From assembly GCA_015055735.1 (NCBI GenBank), contig SVHP01000006.1, positions 1-44,803 of the forward strand: DNA of 44,803 nucleotides, in the 5' to 3' direction. Of the stretch, positions 32,557-40,122 are shown in pieces. Each line of letters opens with the position of its first letter. Within the stretch, counting starts at the first letter, position 1. The notes under the pieces are model-generated. The model was not told where the DNA came from. It made no database searches and saw only the letters and a program-made list of their open reading frames with translations. This stretch comes from Clostridiales bacterium (GTDB lineage Bacteria > Bacillota > Clostridia > Christensenellales > Borkfalkiaceae). The position numbers and the translations under genes are program-made.

Positions 32557-32850
32557 TAGTGCGTCAGTAATAGGGATTATTACTGACGCACTAGTTATAT
32601 TTGCCTATCGGCAAGTTATATTGCTTTCGCAGTTATATTTTGCTAACGCAAAGTGATATTTTCACTTATAGTGAAAGATAGGCAAATATAATATAACTTT
32701 GACCACAGGTCAAAATATCACGCAAAACTTGTTTTGCATATCACTTTTAGCCACAAGGCTAGAAATATAACTAATAAATATTTTCTCTTTTGTGGTAAAG
32801 ATAAAGCCCACCATATTTCGCTTTTTTGCGAAGCATAGTGGGCTTTACTT
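32557..32850. repeat. Hairpin-array element B (inverted relative of element A)
   Basis: It begins with a perfect hairpin GTGCGTCAGTAATA/TATTACTGACGCAC-type at 32560-32596. It continues with small hairpins TTTGCCTATCGGCAA, TTTGCTAACGCAAA, TTTCACTTATAGTGAAA, TTTGACCACAGGTCAAA, GCAAAACTTGTTTTGC and TTTTAGCCACAAGGCTA. It ends with GCCCACCATA...TATGGTGGGC-type hairpin at 32808-32848. Read on the minus strand, about 85 continuous bases match element A. The 160 bases from 32851 to 33014 hold nothing clear. Confidence 0.82.
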
Positions 32851-33014
32851 TTGTGATAAATTAAAAATTCCTTGTATGAACTCCAAAAATAGAAGCCCTT
32901 TTGCTAGAATAGTTAAATTGTTTATCTAAATGGTTTATTTTTCGTTTAGTATATTTTTATAATTAAAAAATCGGTTTTGGCTTTTGAATAAAGCCATAAT
33001 CCTTAGTGCATTAG

Positions 33015-33773
33015 TTACATTTTTTCTAACAGCATTTTATCGGCAACTAGCGCAATAAATTCGCCGTTCGTCGGTTTTTCTGCGCCGATATACGCGCGCA
33101 CGCCTAAAATAGAGTTGATACTCTCTATTCTACCCCTATTCCAAGCAACCTCTATGGCGTGCCGAATAGCACGCTCGACCTTAGATGCGCTAGTTTGATA
33201 TTTTTCGCCTATCAGTGGGTAGAGTTTTTTGGTAATGTTGTTGATTATCTCGGGATTGTTGACAGCCATGATAACCCCTTCTCTTAAAAACGAATAGCCC
33301 TTAATATGCGGTGGTATTCCAACGTTGATAAAAATTCTACTTACCTTTTCTTCAAGCGTCATTTTGTGAATACTCTCGCTAACTTCTTTAGCAGTCAACG
33401 GAGAACTTTCGCCAAAACTGTCTAGCCGTTCGATAAGAAGATCAAAGTTAACCGGTTTTGCAAGGTAATAGTCAGCCCCACTAGCGCTACACTTAGAAAT
33501 TATTTCTTCGCTAATTAGAGAACTTAGCACCACGATTTTAGTGTTTAGGTTTAACGCCTTAACTTTTGCAATAACACTTAAACCGTCGTACCCAGCAATG
33601 ACCAATTCGGTAATTAACACGTCGGGCTTTTTATCCTCGATCATAAATATCGCAGATATCCCGTCGACTGCCATACCACAAACTTCGTAATCTTTAGAAT
33701 TTTCAAACATTTTCGCTAGTTCTTCATTTTGCTCTTTTGTCGCTTGTAGTAAAAACACAGTCTTTTTGTTCAT
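33015..33773 (-). CDS. spo0A: Spo0A homologue with degenerate receiver domain
   Basis: 252 residues, the usual Spo0A length. The C-terminal DNA-binding domain (about 140-252) is intact: IPPHIKGYSFLREGV, KVERAIRHAIEVAWNRGR and KPTNGEFIALVADK match Spo0A closely. The N-terminal receiver is altered. Positions 10-11, normally Asp-Asp, are Gln-Ala (FLLQATKEQ). Position 56, normally the phosphorylated Asp, is Glu (DVLITELVIAGYDGL). Ser84 and Lys106 remain. Phosphorelay control in the normal way looks impossible. Spo0A-box-like sites lie upstream. Start ATG with AGGAGAATT. It may be the only Spo0A or a paralogue; the window cannot tell. The usual neighbour spoIVB is absent. Confidence 0.9.
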   Translation of the reverse strand: MNKKTVFLLQATKEQNEELAKMFENSKDYEVCGMAVDGISAIFMIEDKKPDVLITELVIAGYDGLSVIAKVKALNLNTKIVVLSSLISEEIISKCSASGADYYLAKPVNFDLLIERLDSFGESSPLTAKEVSESIHKMTLEEKVSRIFINVGIPPHIKGYSFLREGVIMAVNNPEIINNITKKLYPLIGEKYQTSASKVERAIRHAIEVAWNRGRIESINSILGVRAYIGAEKPTNGEFIALVADKMLLEKM

Positions 33774-33847
33774 ACTAATTCTCCTAAATTACTTTTGTAA
33801 TTACATTGTACTACAATTTAATTATAAAGACAAGCGTTTTATAGCAT

Positions 33848-33977
33848 TTTTGTACAAAATTCGTCTTAATTTTGTACAAAAATATTTTCGCTAGTGTTTT
33901 ACTAGCGATTTTCGACATTTTTCAAAACTGATTTTTAATATTTTGTCGATTTTTAGTGAATTTTGTACAAAATTCAC
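33848..33977. promoter_or_regulatory. Three TTTTGTACAAAA palindromes upstream of spo0A
   Basis: Exact copies at 33848-33859, 33870-33881 and 33961-33972. The first two are 22 bp apart (two helix turns). The third is the centre of a 22-bp perfect palindrome (GTGAA before, TTCAC after). Likely operators of an unknown regulator. A stem CGCTAGT/ACTAGCG at 33889-33907 lies between copies two and three. Confidence 0.6.
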
Positions 33978-34017
33978 TTTTGTTGACGAATAAAGGCTAT
34001 TACAAAATTCGACAAAA
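33911..34017. promoter_or_regulatory. Candidate Spo0A boxes
   Basis: TTCGACA (the reverse of TGTCGAA) is exact at 33911-33917 and at 34008-34014, the latter within TTCGACAAAA. One-mismatch versions are TGTCGAT at 33944-33950 and TGACGAA at 33984-33990. They lie 140-240 bp before the spo0A start and suggest autoregulation. Confidence 0.55.
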
Positions 34018-34056
34018 GAAAAAGCACCTTTTCTAATGAAAAAGTGCTTTTTTAAT
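34018..34056 (-). terminator. Terminator of the lipoprotein gene
   Basis: AAAAAGCACTTTTTC pairs with GAAAAGGTGCTTTTT on the minus strand (one mismatch), 18 nt past the stop. Confidence 0.75.
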
Positions 34057-34073
34057 TTAGTTAATAACTTTGA

Positions 34074-35933
34074 TTATTTTGAAAAATATTTATAAGCAGA
34101 AGTATATAATGCTTTTACGTTGTTATTTATCATTTCGTCGATAGAATCTCTATCTTCGGCATTTTTGAAAGTTTCAAAAGCCGATTTGTTTTCTTCGTAT
34201 TCGTCCTTGAAGCCTTCTGCTTGTTCTTTTGAGTGGCAATATTGAATACCGTCTAATTTCATATATAATTTAACTATTTCGATTGCCTTATTGTACTTGC
34301 CGATAAGCGCTGAAACGTCTTCAGAAACTAACTTTTTAACGTCTTCGTCTAAAGCGTTATATTCGGTTTCTGCTTGGCTTAAAGCAGTCTTAAAGTCTTG
34401 GTCTTCGTCAGTTCCAGTTAATCCACCTTCAGGAAGTTTGCCGTTTAGAGCGTTGATTTTTGCAGTTACGATGCTTGCCTTATCAGCGTCGCTAATTTGA
34501 GCAAGTAGACCTGCGCTTCCTTCCAAGTATAAGATTGTATCGTCCTCTTCGTCAGCCACTACTTTAGCGCCTAAATCCATATATTTAATATAACTTGCGC
34601 CGATAGCAGTGTTATCGCAATAGAAAATTTTATTATCTTTTATTTCTGGGTTAAACCAAGTGGTTGCAACAACGTCTTCAGAAACTCTTACTGCCTTACC
34701 AAAGTCTTCGTCGCCAGCATTTACTGATACTCTAGCAATTTGATTTGCAGTGTTGTAGTAGTAAACGAAATCGCCTTCTTTGAAGAGAAGAGTTCCGATA
34801 GAATCTTTTGCCATGATAGGCTCTTTAATTATACCGTCTTTTTCAGTTAAAGTGGTTTTGTAAAGCTTGGTGTCGCCAAGAACGTAAACTTCGTCTAAAT
34901 CTTCAATGATATTAGTTTTTGCAACGTAAGTATCGTTTACGATTTCAGTCTTTGTAGCGTTAGCAAAACCTAAAAGGTCAGCAACCTTAACTGCGTAAGT
35001 TTTTGAAAGGTTAGTTGCAAGGGTTTCTTTATAGAATAAATACTCGTCGTTAACTAAAGTAATAGCAAAAGTTTTGTCGTCAATTCTAACGTCGCCTTCG
35101 CCTTGACCCTTACCGTCAGCAACAAGGGTAATTTGCTTTTCGCCAGCCTTGATTGCGTAAATGCTGTTATAGTTAGCAGTAGGTCTTGTGTAAGTTGGGT
35201 TCTTTTCAGCCAATTCTTGGTCGTACTTATCGGTATAAACGGTAGCAGATAGCACTGCGATAATGCCGTTTGAACCGTCAGCATCTAAGAACACGTACTT
35301 ATCGAGCGAATAATAGTTTTCTTGTTCGCCGTCAGTCTTGATAACTTCGTAAGCTTTGTTGTCGCCCGTGTCGTAGCACATAATTGCGCTGTTTTCAGTA
35401 TCGTAATAATAAATGCAAACCGCGCCGTTGCCCTTAACTATTCTATATTCAATACCGATATTGTCAACGGTAAAGAAAGTATCCGTTTGACCACTTCCGT
35501 CAAGCTTAGTTCTAGCGAAAACCAACTCGTCGCTAGCGATTTCGCCTTGAGAGTTCTTTTCGGTGCTTGGCGTACCGTAGTAAACGTACTCACCGTCGAT
35601 GAATAAACCTGCGCTAGAGTTAGAAGCGACGAAAAGTTTAGGAACGACGATTTCGGTCTTAGAAAGGTTAGACTTTTCAGCAACTAAAAGCGCGCCCTTA
35701 ACAGGAGTGCCTAAAGTGTTGTCGCTATTAGAGTCAGCCATACCGTTGATAAAGTAAATGTACTTTTCAGTTTCAGCGATAAAGCCACCGTTTTCCACTA
35801 AGCTACCAGCTTTAGAAGGAGCAAGTGAAATGGTTGAGCCAGACCAGTTGTTGTTAGAACAAGCGAGAAGGCTTGAACATAGCATGCAAATAACTAGCAT
35901 TGTGCAAATAAGTTTGGTTAAAATCTTTTTCAT
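34074..35933 (-). CDS. Lipoprotein with beta-propeller-like repeats (DUF5050-like)
   Basis: 619 residues. A signal peptide with lipobox SLLAC sets the lipidated Cys at 25, so it is anchored outside the cell membrane. Residues 40-460 hold repeated beta strands with aromatic pairs (YIYFING, YVYYGTP, VCIYYYD, FVYYYNTANQIARVSV, KIFYCDN), typical of DUF5050-type propeller proteins. The last 150 residues are helical and charged. The ligand is unknown. It is a single gene with a terminator, upstream of spo0A but separated from it. No enzyme motif seen. Confidence 0.8.
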   Translation of the reverse strand: MKKILTKLICTMLVICMLCSSLLACSNNNWSGSTISLAPSKAGSLVENGGFIAETEKYIYFINGMADSNSDNTLGTPVKGALLVAEKSNLSKTEIVVPKLFVASNSSAGLFIDGEYVYYGTPSTEKNSQGEIASDELVFARTKLDGSGQTDTFFTVDNIGIEYRIVKGNGAVCIYYYDTENSAIMCYDTGDNKAYEVIKTDGEQENYYSLDKYVFLDADGSNGIIAVLSATVYTDKYDQELAEKNPTYTRPTANYNSIYAIKAGEKQITLVADGKGQGEGDVRIDDKTFAITLVNDEYLFYKETLATNLSKTYAVKVADLLGFANATKTEIVNDTYVAKTNIIEDLDEVYVLGDTKLYKTTLTEKDGIIKEPIMAKDSIGTLLFKEGDFVYYYNTANQIARVSVNAGDEDFGKAVRVSEDVVATTWFNPEIKDNKIFYCDNTAIGASYIKYMDLGAKVVADEEDDTILYLEGSAGLLAQISDADKASIVTAKINALNGKLPEGGLTGTDEDQDFKTALSQAETEYNALDEDVKKLVSEDVSALIGKYNKAIEIVKLYMKLDGIQYCHSKEQAEGFKDEYEENKSAFETFKNAEDRDSIDEMINNNVKALYTSAYKYFSK

Positions 35934-36087
35934 ATAATCTCCACTTATTTTTGGTAAACTTTTTAATTTTACCTGAATATATTATTTATACAACCTTGAT
36001 TAAACTGTATCGATTATATATTATACATTATATATAAAACTTTTGCAATTATTTTTTTGAATTTTTTTCTTTTTTAGGAGTTTTAAA

Positions 36088-36423
36088 ATGGATAAATTTG
36101 GCTTTTTCAATCTTTTAAATTCTTTTTTTCCCAAAAATTTTCAAAACGATCCAAAAGACGAGCCGAATAAACCCAATTCGCCCGATTTTTTAACCGACCT
36201 TTTTTCTAATATTTCCAAGCAAAACCAACAAAATTTCTCATCAAATAACCCTACCCCGAACGGCGCAACTAATACTTCAGCAACACCTAACTTAAACGCC
36301 ACTAAAAACTCTTCAAACCAAAACGCCGTAAAAACCTTTGCCCCACTCCAACACGGCATGCTTTCCACCATGGCTAACCACGACCATTTTGTAAAAAGAG
36401 TCAAAGAAAAACATAAAACCTAA
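36088..36423 (+). CDS. Hypothetical protein with Asn/Pro-rich middle, 111 aa
   Basis: Residues 20-85 are low complexity (Asn, Pro, Ser, Thr, Gln). The last 25 residues (FAPLQHGMLSTMANHDHF, then VKRVKEK) look conserved and basic. No signal or membrane segment. ATG at 36088 follows TAGGAG at good spacing, which supports translation despite the composition. Function unknown. Confidence 0.7.
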   Translation: MDKFGFFNLLNSFFPKNFQNDPKDEPNKPNSPDFLTDLFSNISKQNQQNFSSNNPTPNGATNTSATPNLNATKNSSNQNAVKTFAPLQHGMLSTMANHDHFVKRVKEKHKT

Positions 36424-36566
36424 TTTTCTTACCCCTTTCTTACTACTAGTGCCCCTATTTTTTGCCCTAACCCCCTTTTATCCACCAATTATCCACTCAA
36501 AAACACTCTTTTTATAAAATTTTTTGTTGATTAGTCAACATTTTTCATTTGTATATAGATTTTTGC

Positions 36567-36595
36567 TTGAAAGTTTAGCGTAAATTTTGTATAAT
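36567..36595 (+). promoter_or_regulatory. Sigma-A promoter of the plsC-VTT-YfcC operon
   Basis: TTGAAA (36567-36572), 17-bp spacer, TATAAT (36590-36595). The start codon follows about 25 nt after the predicted start. Confidence 0.75.
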
Positions 36596-36627
36596 AGGTT
36601 GTATATAAAAAGTTTGTAGAGAAAAAC

Positions 36628-37911
36628 ATGGGAAAAGATTTAAATAAAGAGTTTAAGTATAGAAAGATAAAAAGGCCTAACGTATTGCTCGCATGGCTTC
36701 TTCAGCGTGCCTTTAAGTGCGTTAGCAAGAGTCGAAGAGTGCATTTTGATTACCAAGAAAGTTTCTTGCCGTTAAAGAAAAAGCAAGTGGTATATCTTTG
36801 CCAACACGCCTCGCACGACGATTATATGTACGTGCTTGCAGGGATTAAGCACTTAAACGCACATTTCGTTTGTGGATATCAAAACGTCTTTCAAAAGTAT
36901 TTATATACCTTGCTTAAGCACTCGGGGGTTATTGCAAAATTCCTTTATCAACCGGATATGCAAGCCACTAAACAAATACTTCAAGCCTGTAAAAACGGGG
37001 GCAGTTTAATACTCTTCCCCGAGGGCATACAGTCGACTAGTGGCTCGTCACACCCTATTAACCCAGCCACCATGAAACTTTTGGAAAAGTTAAAATTGCC
37101 CGTAGTTTTGGTTAAAATCCAAGGCGCATATTTTACCAGAACGAGATATTCTACCGATATCAAAAAGGGTAAGATTACCGTGTCGTTTTCTAAACTGTTT
37201 GACCCAAATGATTTTGAAAATCAAAATACCGATCGTCTATACGATAAATTGTTAAAAGAGTTTAAGTATGACGAATTCAAACTAAACAAGGTTAATCGTG
37301 TTGCATTTAAGGGTAAAAAGCCTAATATTTTTGGACTTAATACCATTATATATAAATGCCCACACTGTTTGGGAGAGGGCGTGTTCTCAACAAACGGCGA
37401 TACTATGACTTGTTCAAGTTGTGGATTTAAGGTTAAAATGGACGAGTATTACGATATTTACCCACTAAACAAAACCTTGCCGTTTGAAAATACCGATATT
37501 TGGTACAAGTGGCAAAGGGAACAAATAAAGAAAGAGATATTAAAAGACAATTTCTCCATATCTACAAAGGTTGAAATTCAAATTATAAACACTCAAAAGT
37601 TAGACAGTGACTATTCGCTAAAGACCATGGGCGAAGGCAAGTTGACCTTGACCAATAAGGCTTTGGTTTACGAAGGCAGTTACGACGGACAAGCCGTGAC
37701 CATGAACTTTGACGTTAAATCGGTTTATTCACTGGTAATGTCTTTAACTTATAAAATGGATTTATATTACAAAAACGATTATTTCAGTTTCACACTGAAA
37801 GAAAATAAAGAACTCATGATAAAATGGATGCTAGCCGCCGAAGAAATTCACAATTTATACGACCTCGCATGGCAAAAAGTTAGCGACGAGGTGTATGATG
37901 TTGCGCAGTAG
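36628..37911 (+). CDS. PlsC-type 1-acyl-glycerol-3-phosphate acyltransferase with zinc ribbon
   Basis: 427 residues. The acyltransferase domain lies at about 50-230, with HX4D at H60-D65 (HASHDD) and the EGxxS-type FPEGIQST at 130-137. A zinc ribbon of two CxxC pairs (CPHC, CSSC) follows at about 245-268. A C-terminal 150-residue domain comes after it, perhaps PH-like (GEGKLTLTNKALVYEG). The role is lysophosphatidate or similar glycerolipid acylation at the membrane; no membrane helix is obvious. First gene of a four-gene run; it overlaps the next by 17 bp. Confidence 0.88.
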   Translation: MGKDLNKEFKYRKIKRPNVLLAWLLQRAFKCVSKSRRVHFDYQESFLPLKKKQVVYLCQHASHDDYMYVLAGIKHLNAHFVCGYQNVFQKYLYTLLKHSGVIAKFLYQPDMQATKQILQACKNGGSLILFPEGIQSTSGSSHPINPATMKLLEKLKLPVVLVKIQGAYFTRTRYSTDIKKGKITVSFSKLFDPNDFENQNTDRLYDKLLKEFKYDEFKLNKVNRVAFKGKKPNIFGLNTIIYKCPHCLGEGVFSTNGDTMTCSSCGFKVKMDEYYDIYPLNKTLPFENTDIWYKWQREQIKKEILKDNFSISTKVEIQIINTQKLDSDYSLKTMGEGKLTLTNKALVYEGSYDGQAVTMNFDVKSVYSLVMSLTYKMDLYYKNDYFSFTLKENKELMIKWMLAAEEIHNLYDLAWQKVSDEVYDVAQ

Positions 37912-38635
37912 AAAAAATATTATAATATTATGTATAACCTTTTGCGTTTTGGCTTTTCTCGTAGCCTTTTCAATATATAATTGGCAAAATATTGAATATT
38001 TATTTACCCACCTAAACGTCGGTGCAGACTTGCTAAAAGACTACGTGTTGTCGCTCGGCGCTGTCGGGGTTATTTGCATGTCGATAGTAATAATCGTTTG
38101 CTTTTTCTTCCCCTTTATATCGTCAACCCCTATACAAGTGGTTTCGGGGGTTAGTTACGGCTTGCCTCTCGGCACTTTGCACGTTTTGGCGTCGGTTTTT
38201 GCCGCAAGCCAAATCTTGTTTTTATTGACTAGATCTTTTAGGGTTTTTAGTACTAAAAAACAAATACAAGAAAGAGAACATATAGAACAAAGAATTAAAA
38301 ACAGTAGAATTAGTATTTTATACTTTGTTTTCCTTGCATATCTTACCCCGTTTATTCCCTTTTTAATAATACACTCGGTAGCATTAAACAGTGGAATTTC
38401 TTGGTGGAAATATTCGCTAATCGTGTTGCTTGGTCCTATATTCGATATAATTTGCACCTTGTGGGTAGGCATTAAGATTACAACTTCGTCGTCGCCTATC
38501 GTTTCTTACGTTATTTTAGTTTTAATCGTCGTCATAGTTATTCTATCGACGGTATATAAAAATAAAATGGTCGATTTTATTTTTAAGCCAAAGAAGGAGA
38601 AAGCAAATGAGAAACAACAAGGAAAAGCAGACTAA
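37895..38635 (+). CDS. VTT-domain (TVP38/DedA-like) membrane protein
   Basis: 246 residues with five or six membrane helices and the VTT core: FPFISSTPIQVVSGVSYGLPLG at about 73-94 (key F/P...G...G pattern), later AYLTPFIPFLIIHSVAL and WKYSLIVLLGPI. DedA/VTT proteins move lipids across membranes, which fits a position after an acyltransferase. The start overlaps plsC by 17 bp. The end overlaps the first YfcC gene by 29 bp, so translation is coupled. A decayed copy of its 3' end lies between the two YfcC genes. Confidence 0.85.
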   Translation: MMLRSRKNIIILCITFCVLAFLVAFSIYNWQNIEYLFTHLNVGADLLKDYVLSLGAVGVICMSIVIIVCFFFPFISSTPIQVVSGVSYGLPLGTLHVLASVFAASQILFLLTRSFRVFSTKKQIQEREHIEQRIKNSRISILYFVFLAYLTPFIPFLIIHSVALNSGISWWKYSLIVLLGPIFDIICTLWVGIKITTSSSPIVSYVILVLIVVIVILSTVYKNKMVDFIFKPKKEKANEKQQGKAD

Positions 38636-40025
38636 CCCTTCGGTATCCCAAATACAGTTCGGGCTTAAAAGTTTTTTAACCGTATGTGGAATATTGATAG
38701 GCGTTATGCTGGTAGTTGGAATTTTAACCTTTATCATACCGGCAGGCGAATATAACGACGGCAAGTTTACGGCTATCGAAAGCACCACTCGCCTACCCGT
38801 TTGGCGTTGGATTACTTCACCTATCGAAGCGATTATTAGGGGCGAAGGCAACTTTAATATTATTCAAGTTATTATAGTTCTTTTGGTTTTGGGTGGAACT
38901 TTTATGGTTCTAGACCGAACGGGTGGCTTATATGCAACCGTGTCTTTAGTGGTTGATAAGTTCTTCAACAAAAGATATTTAGCAATTTGGATTATAACCT
39001 TAGTAATGATGCTGTTATCTTCTTGTTTTGGACTTCAAGAAGAATTGCTCATCTTGTTTCCATTATTTTTATCGTTTTGTAAGGCGATGAATTGGAGCAA
39101 ACTCCAAGCCATAAGTTTAGTTTTAATAACTACGGGCGTTGGCTTTACGGTTGCGTTATTCAATCCTTTTACCATAGGTTTAGCAACCAGCACTTCTCAA
39201 ACCCCCGTTAGTATTTTGGACGGGCTTTGGTTTAGAATTATGCTTTTCGTCGTTTTCTACTTTATTACTTGTCTATATTTAATTCGCATGGCTAAAAAGG
39301 ACGAGAAAAAGAATAAAGATAAACCTTTAATCAACCAATTCGCTAGCCTTCCAAAAGAAGTTAAGGACGAGTTTAAGAAAAAAACCAAAATGATCTTAAT
39401 TCTTTTCGGCTCGGCGCTCGGCGTAATAATCCTTGCTAGCGCAATACCGTTTATTGCAGAACTCGGTATCGGCATGGTGCTTATGGCTGTGGTGTTCGTA
39501 ATCGGCTCGTTTATAATCGGCGCAAAACTTTTGGGTGGAGCAAAAACTACCTTTTCTTGTTTCTTTAAGGGCGTTAAAACTTTAGCGCCGTCGGTAGTTG
39601 TGGTTATGCTCGCTTTTAGCGTTAAATATATAGCAGAACAAGGTCAAATTTTAGATACGCTGTTTTTTTATTGTTATACTTTCTTGTGTTCACAACCACC
39701 TTTTGTTGCAGTAATTATATTGTATCTAATAATTTTAGTGTTTGAATTTTTTATCCCAAGCACTTCGGCAAAAGTTTCTTTGCTTATTCCACTATTGACC
39801 TTAGCGCCTATTCCAGGTCTTAGCATTAACGTTATTATTTTAACCTTCCTTTTTGCAGACGGTTATACCAACGTTCTATTCCCTACCTGTGGAACGCTAG
39901 TTATAGGCATAAGCCTTGCCGAAGTAGGTTACTTAGAGTGGTTAAAACGAACGGGATTGTTCCAAATCTTGCTTTTCGTAGTGTCTAGCGCATTTTTGAT
40001 TTTAGCAATTTATATAGGATTATAA
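38607..40025 (+). CDS. YfcC-family transporter, copy 1
   Basis: 472 residues and about 12 membrane helices. It is close to YfcC/DcuC-type carriers of carboxylates or basic amino acids: FIIPAGEY near residue 45, SCFGLQEELLILFP, GFTVALFNPFTIGLA and FEFFIPSTSAKVSLLIPLL are conserved. The substrate is not predictable. ATG follows AAGGAGAAAG, inside the end of the VTT gene. It is about 80 percent identical by eye to the next gene, which arose by tandem duplication. Confidence 0.88.
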   Translation: MRNNKEKQTNPSVSQIQFGLKSFLTVCGILIGVMLVVGILTFIIPAGEYNDGKFTAIESTTRLPVWRWITSPIEAIIRGEGNFNIIQVIIVLLVLGGTFMVLDRTGGLYATVSLVVDKFFNKRYLAIWIITLVMMLLSSCFGLQEELLILFPLFLSFCKAMNWSKLQAISLVLITTGVGFTVALFNPFTIGLATSTSQTPVSILDGLWFRIMLFVVFYFITCLYLIRMAKKDEKKNKDKPLINQFASLPKEVKDEFKKKTKMILILFGSALGVIILASAIPFIAELGIGMVLMAVVFVIGSFIIGAKLLGGAKTTFSCFFKGVKTLAPSVVVVMLAFSVKYIAEQGQILDTLFFYCYTFLCSQPPFVAVIILYLIILVFEFFIPSTSAKVSLLIPLLTLAPIPGLSINVIILTFLFADGYTNVLFPTCGTLVIGISLAEVGYLEWLKRTGLFQILLFVVSSAFLILAIYIGL

Positions 40026-40043
40026 ATAAAATATTAGTCTTTA

Positions 40044-40122
40044 TGGTCGATAAAGTTATTCTATCGACTACAAAGAAAAATAAAACGGTTGATTTTATTT
40101 AAACCAAAAAAGGAGAAAGAAA
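40044..40122 (+). pseudogene. Relict 3' end of the VTT gene between the YfcC copies
   Basis: GTTATTCTATCGAC, AAAAATAAAA, GATTTTATTT and AAGGAGAAAG occur in the same order as at 38529-38606, the last codons of the VTT gene. Here the reading frame is broken (TTTATTTAAACC). It marks the left boundary of the duplication. Confidence 0.75.

Noticed and set aside
30900-32850. Arrays as possible CRISPR
   Set aside because: Repeats are short palindromes of differing sequence with 6-8 bp linkers; no constant repeat of 25-40 bp, no spacers, no cas genes.
34291-35683. Several open frames opposite or out of frame with the lipoprotein gene
   Set aside because: Shadows of a 619-residue gene; no ribosome sites or recognisable motifs.
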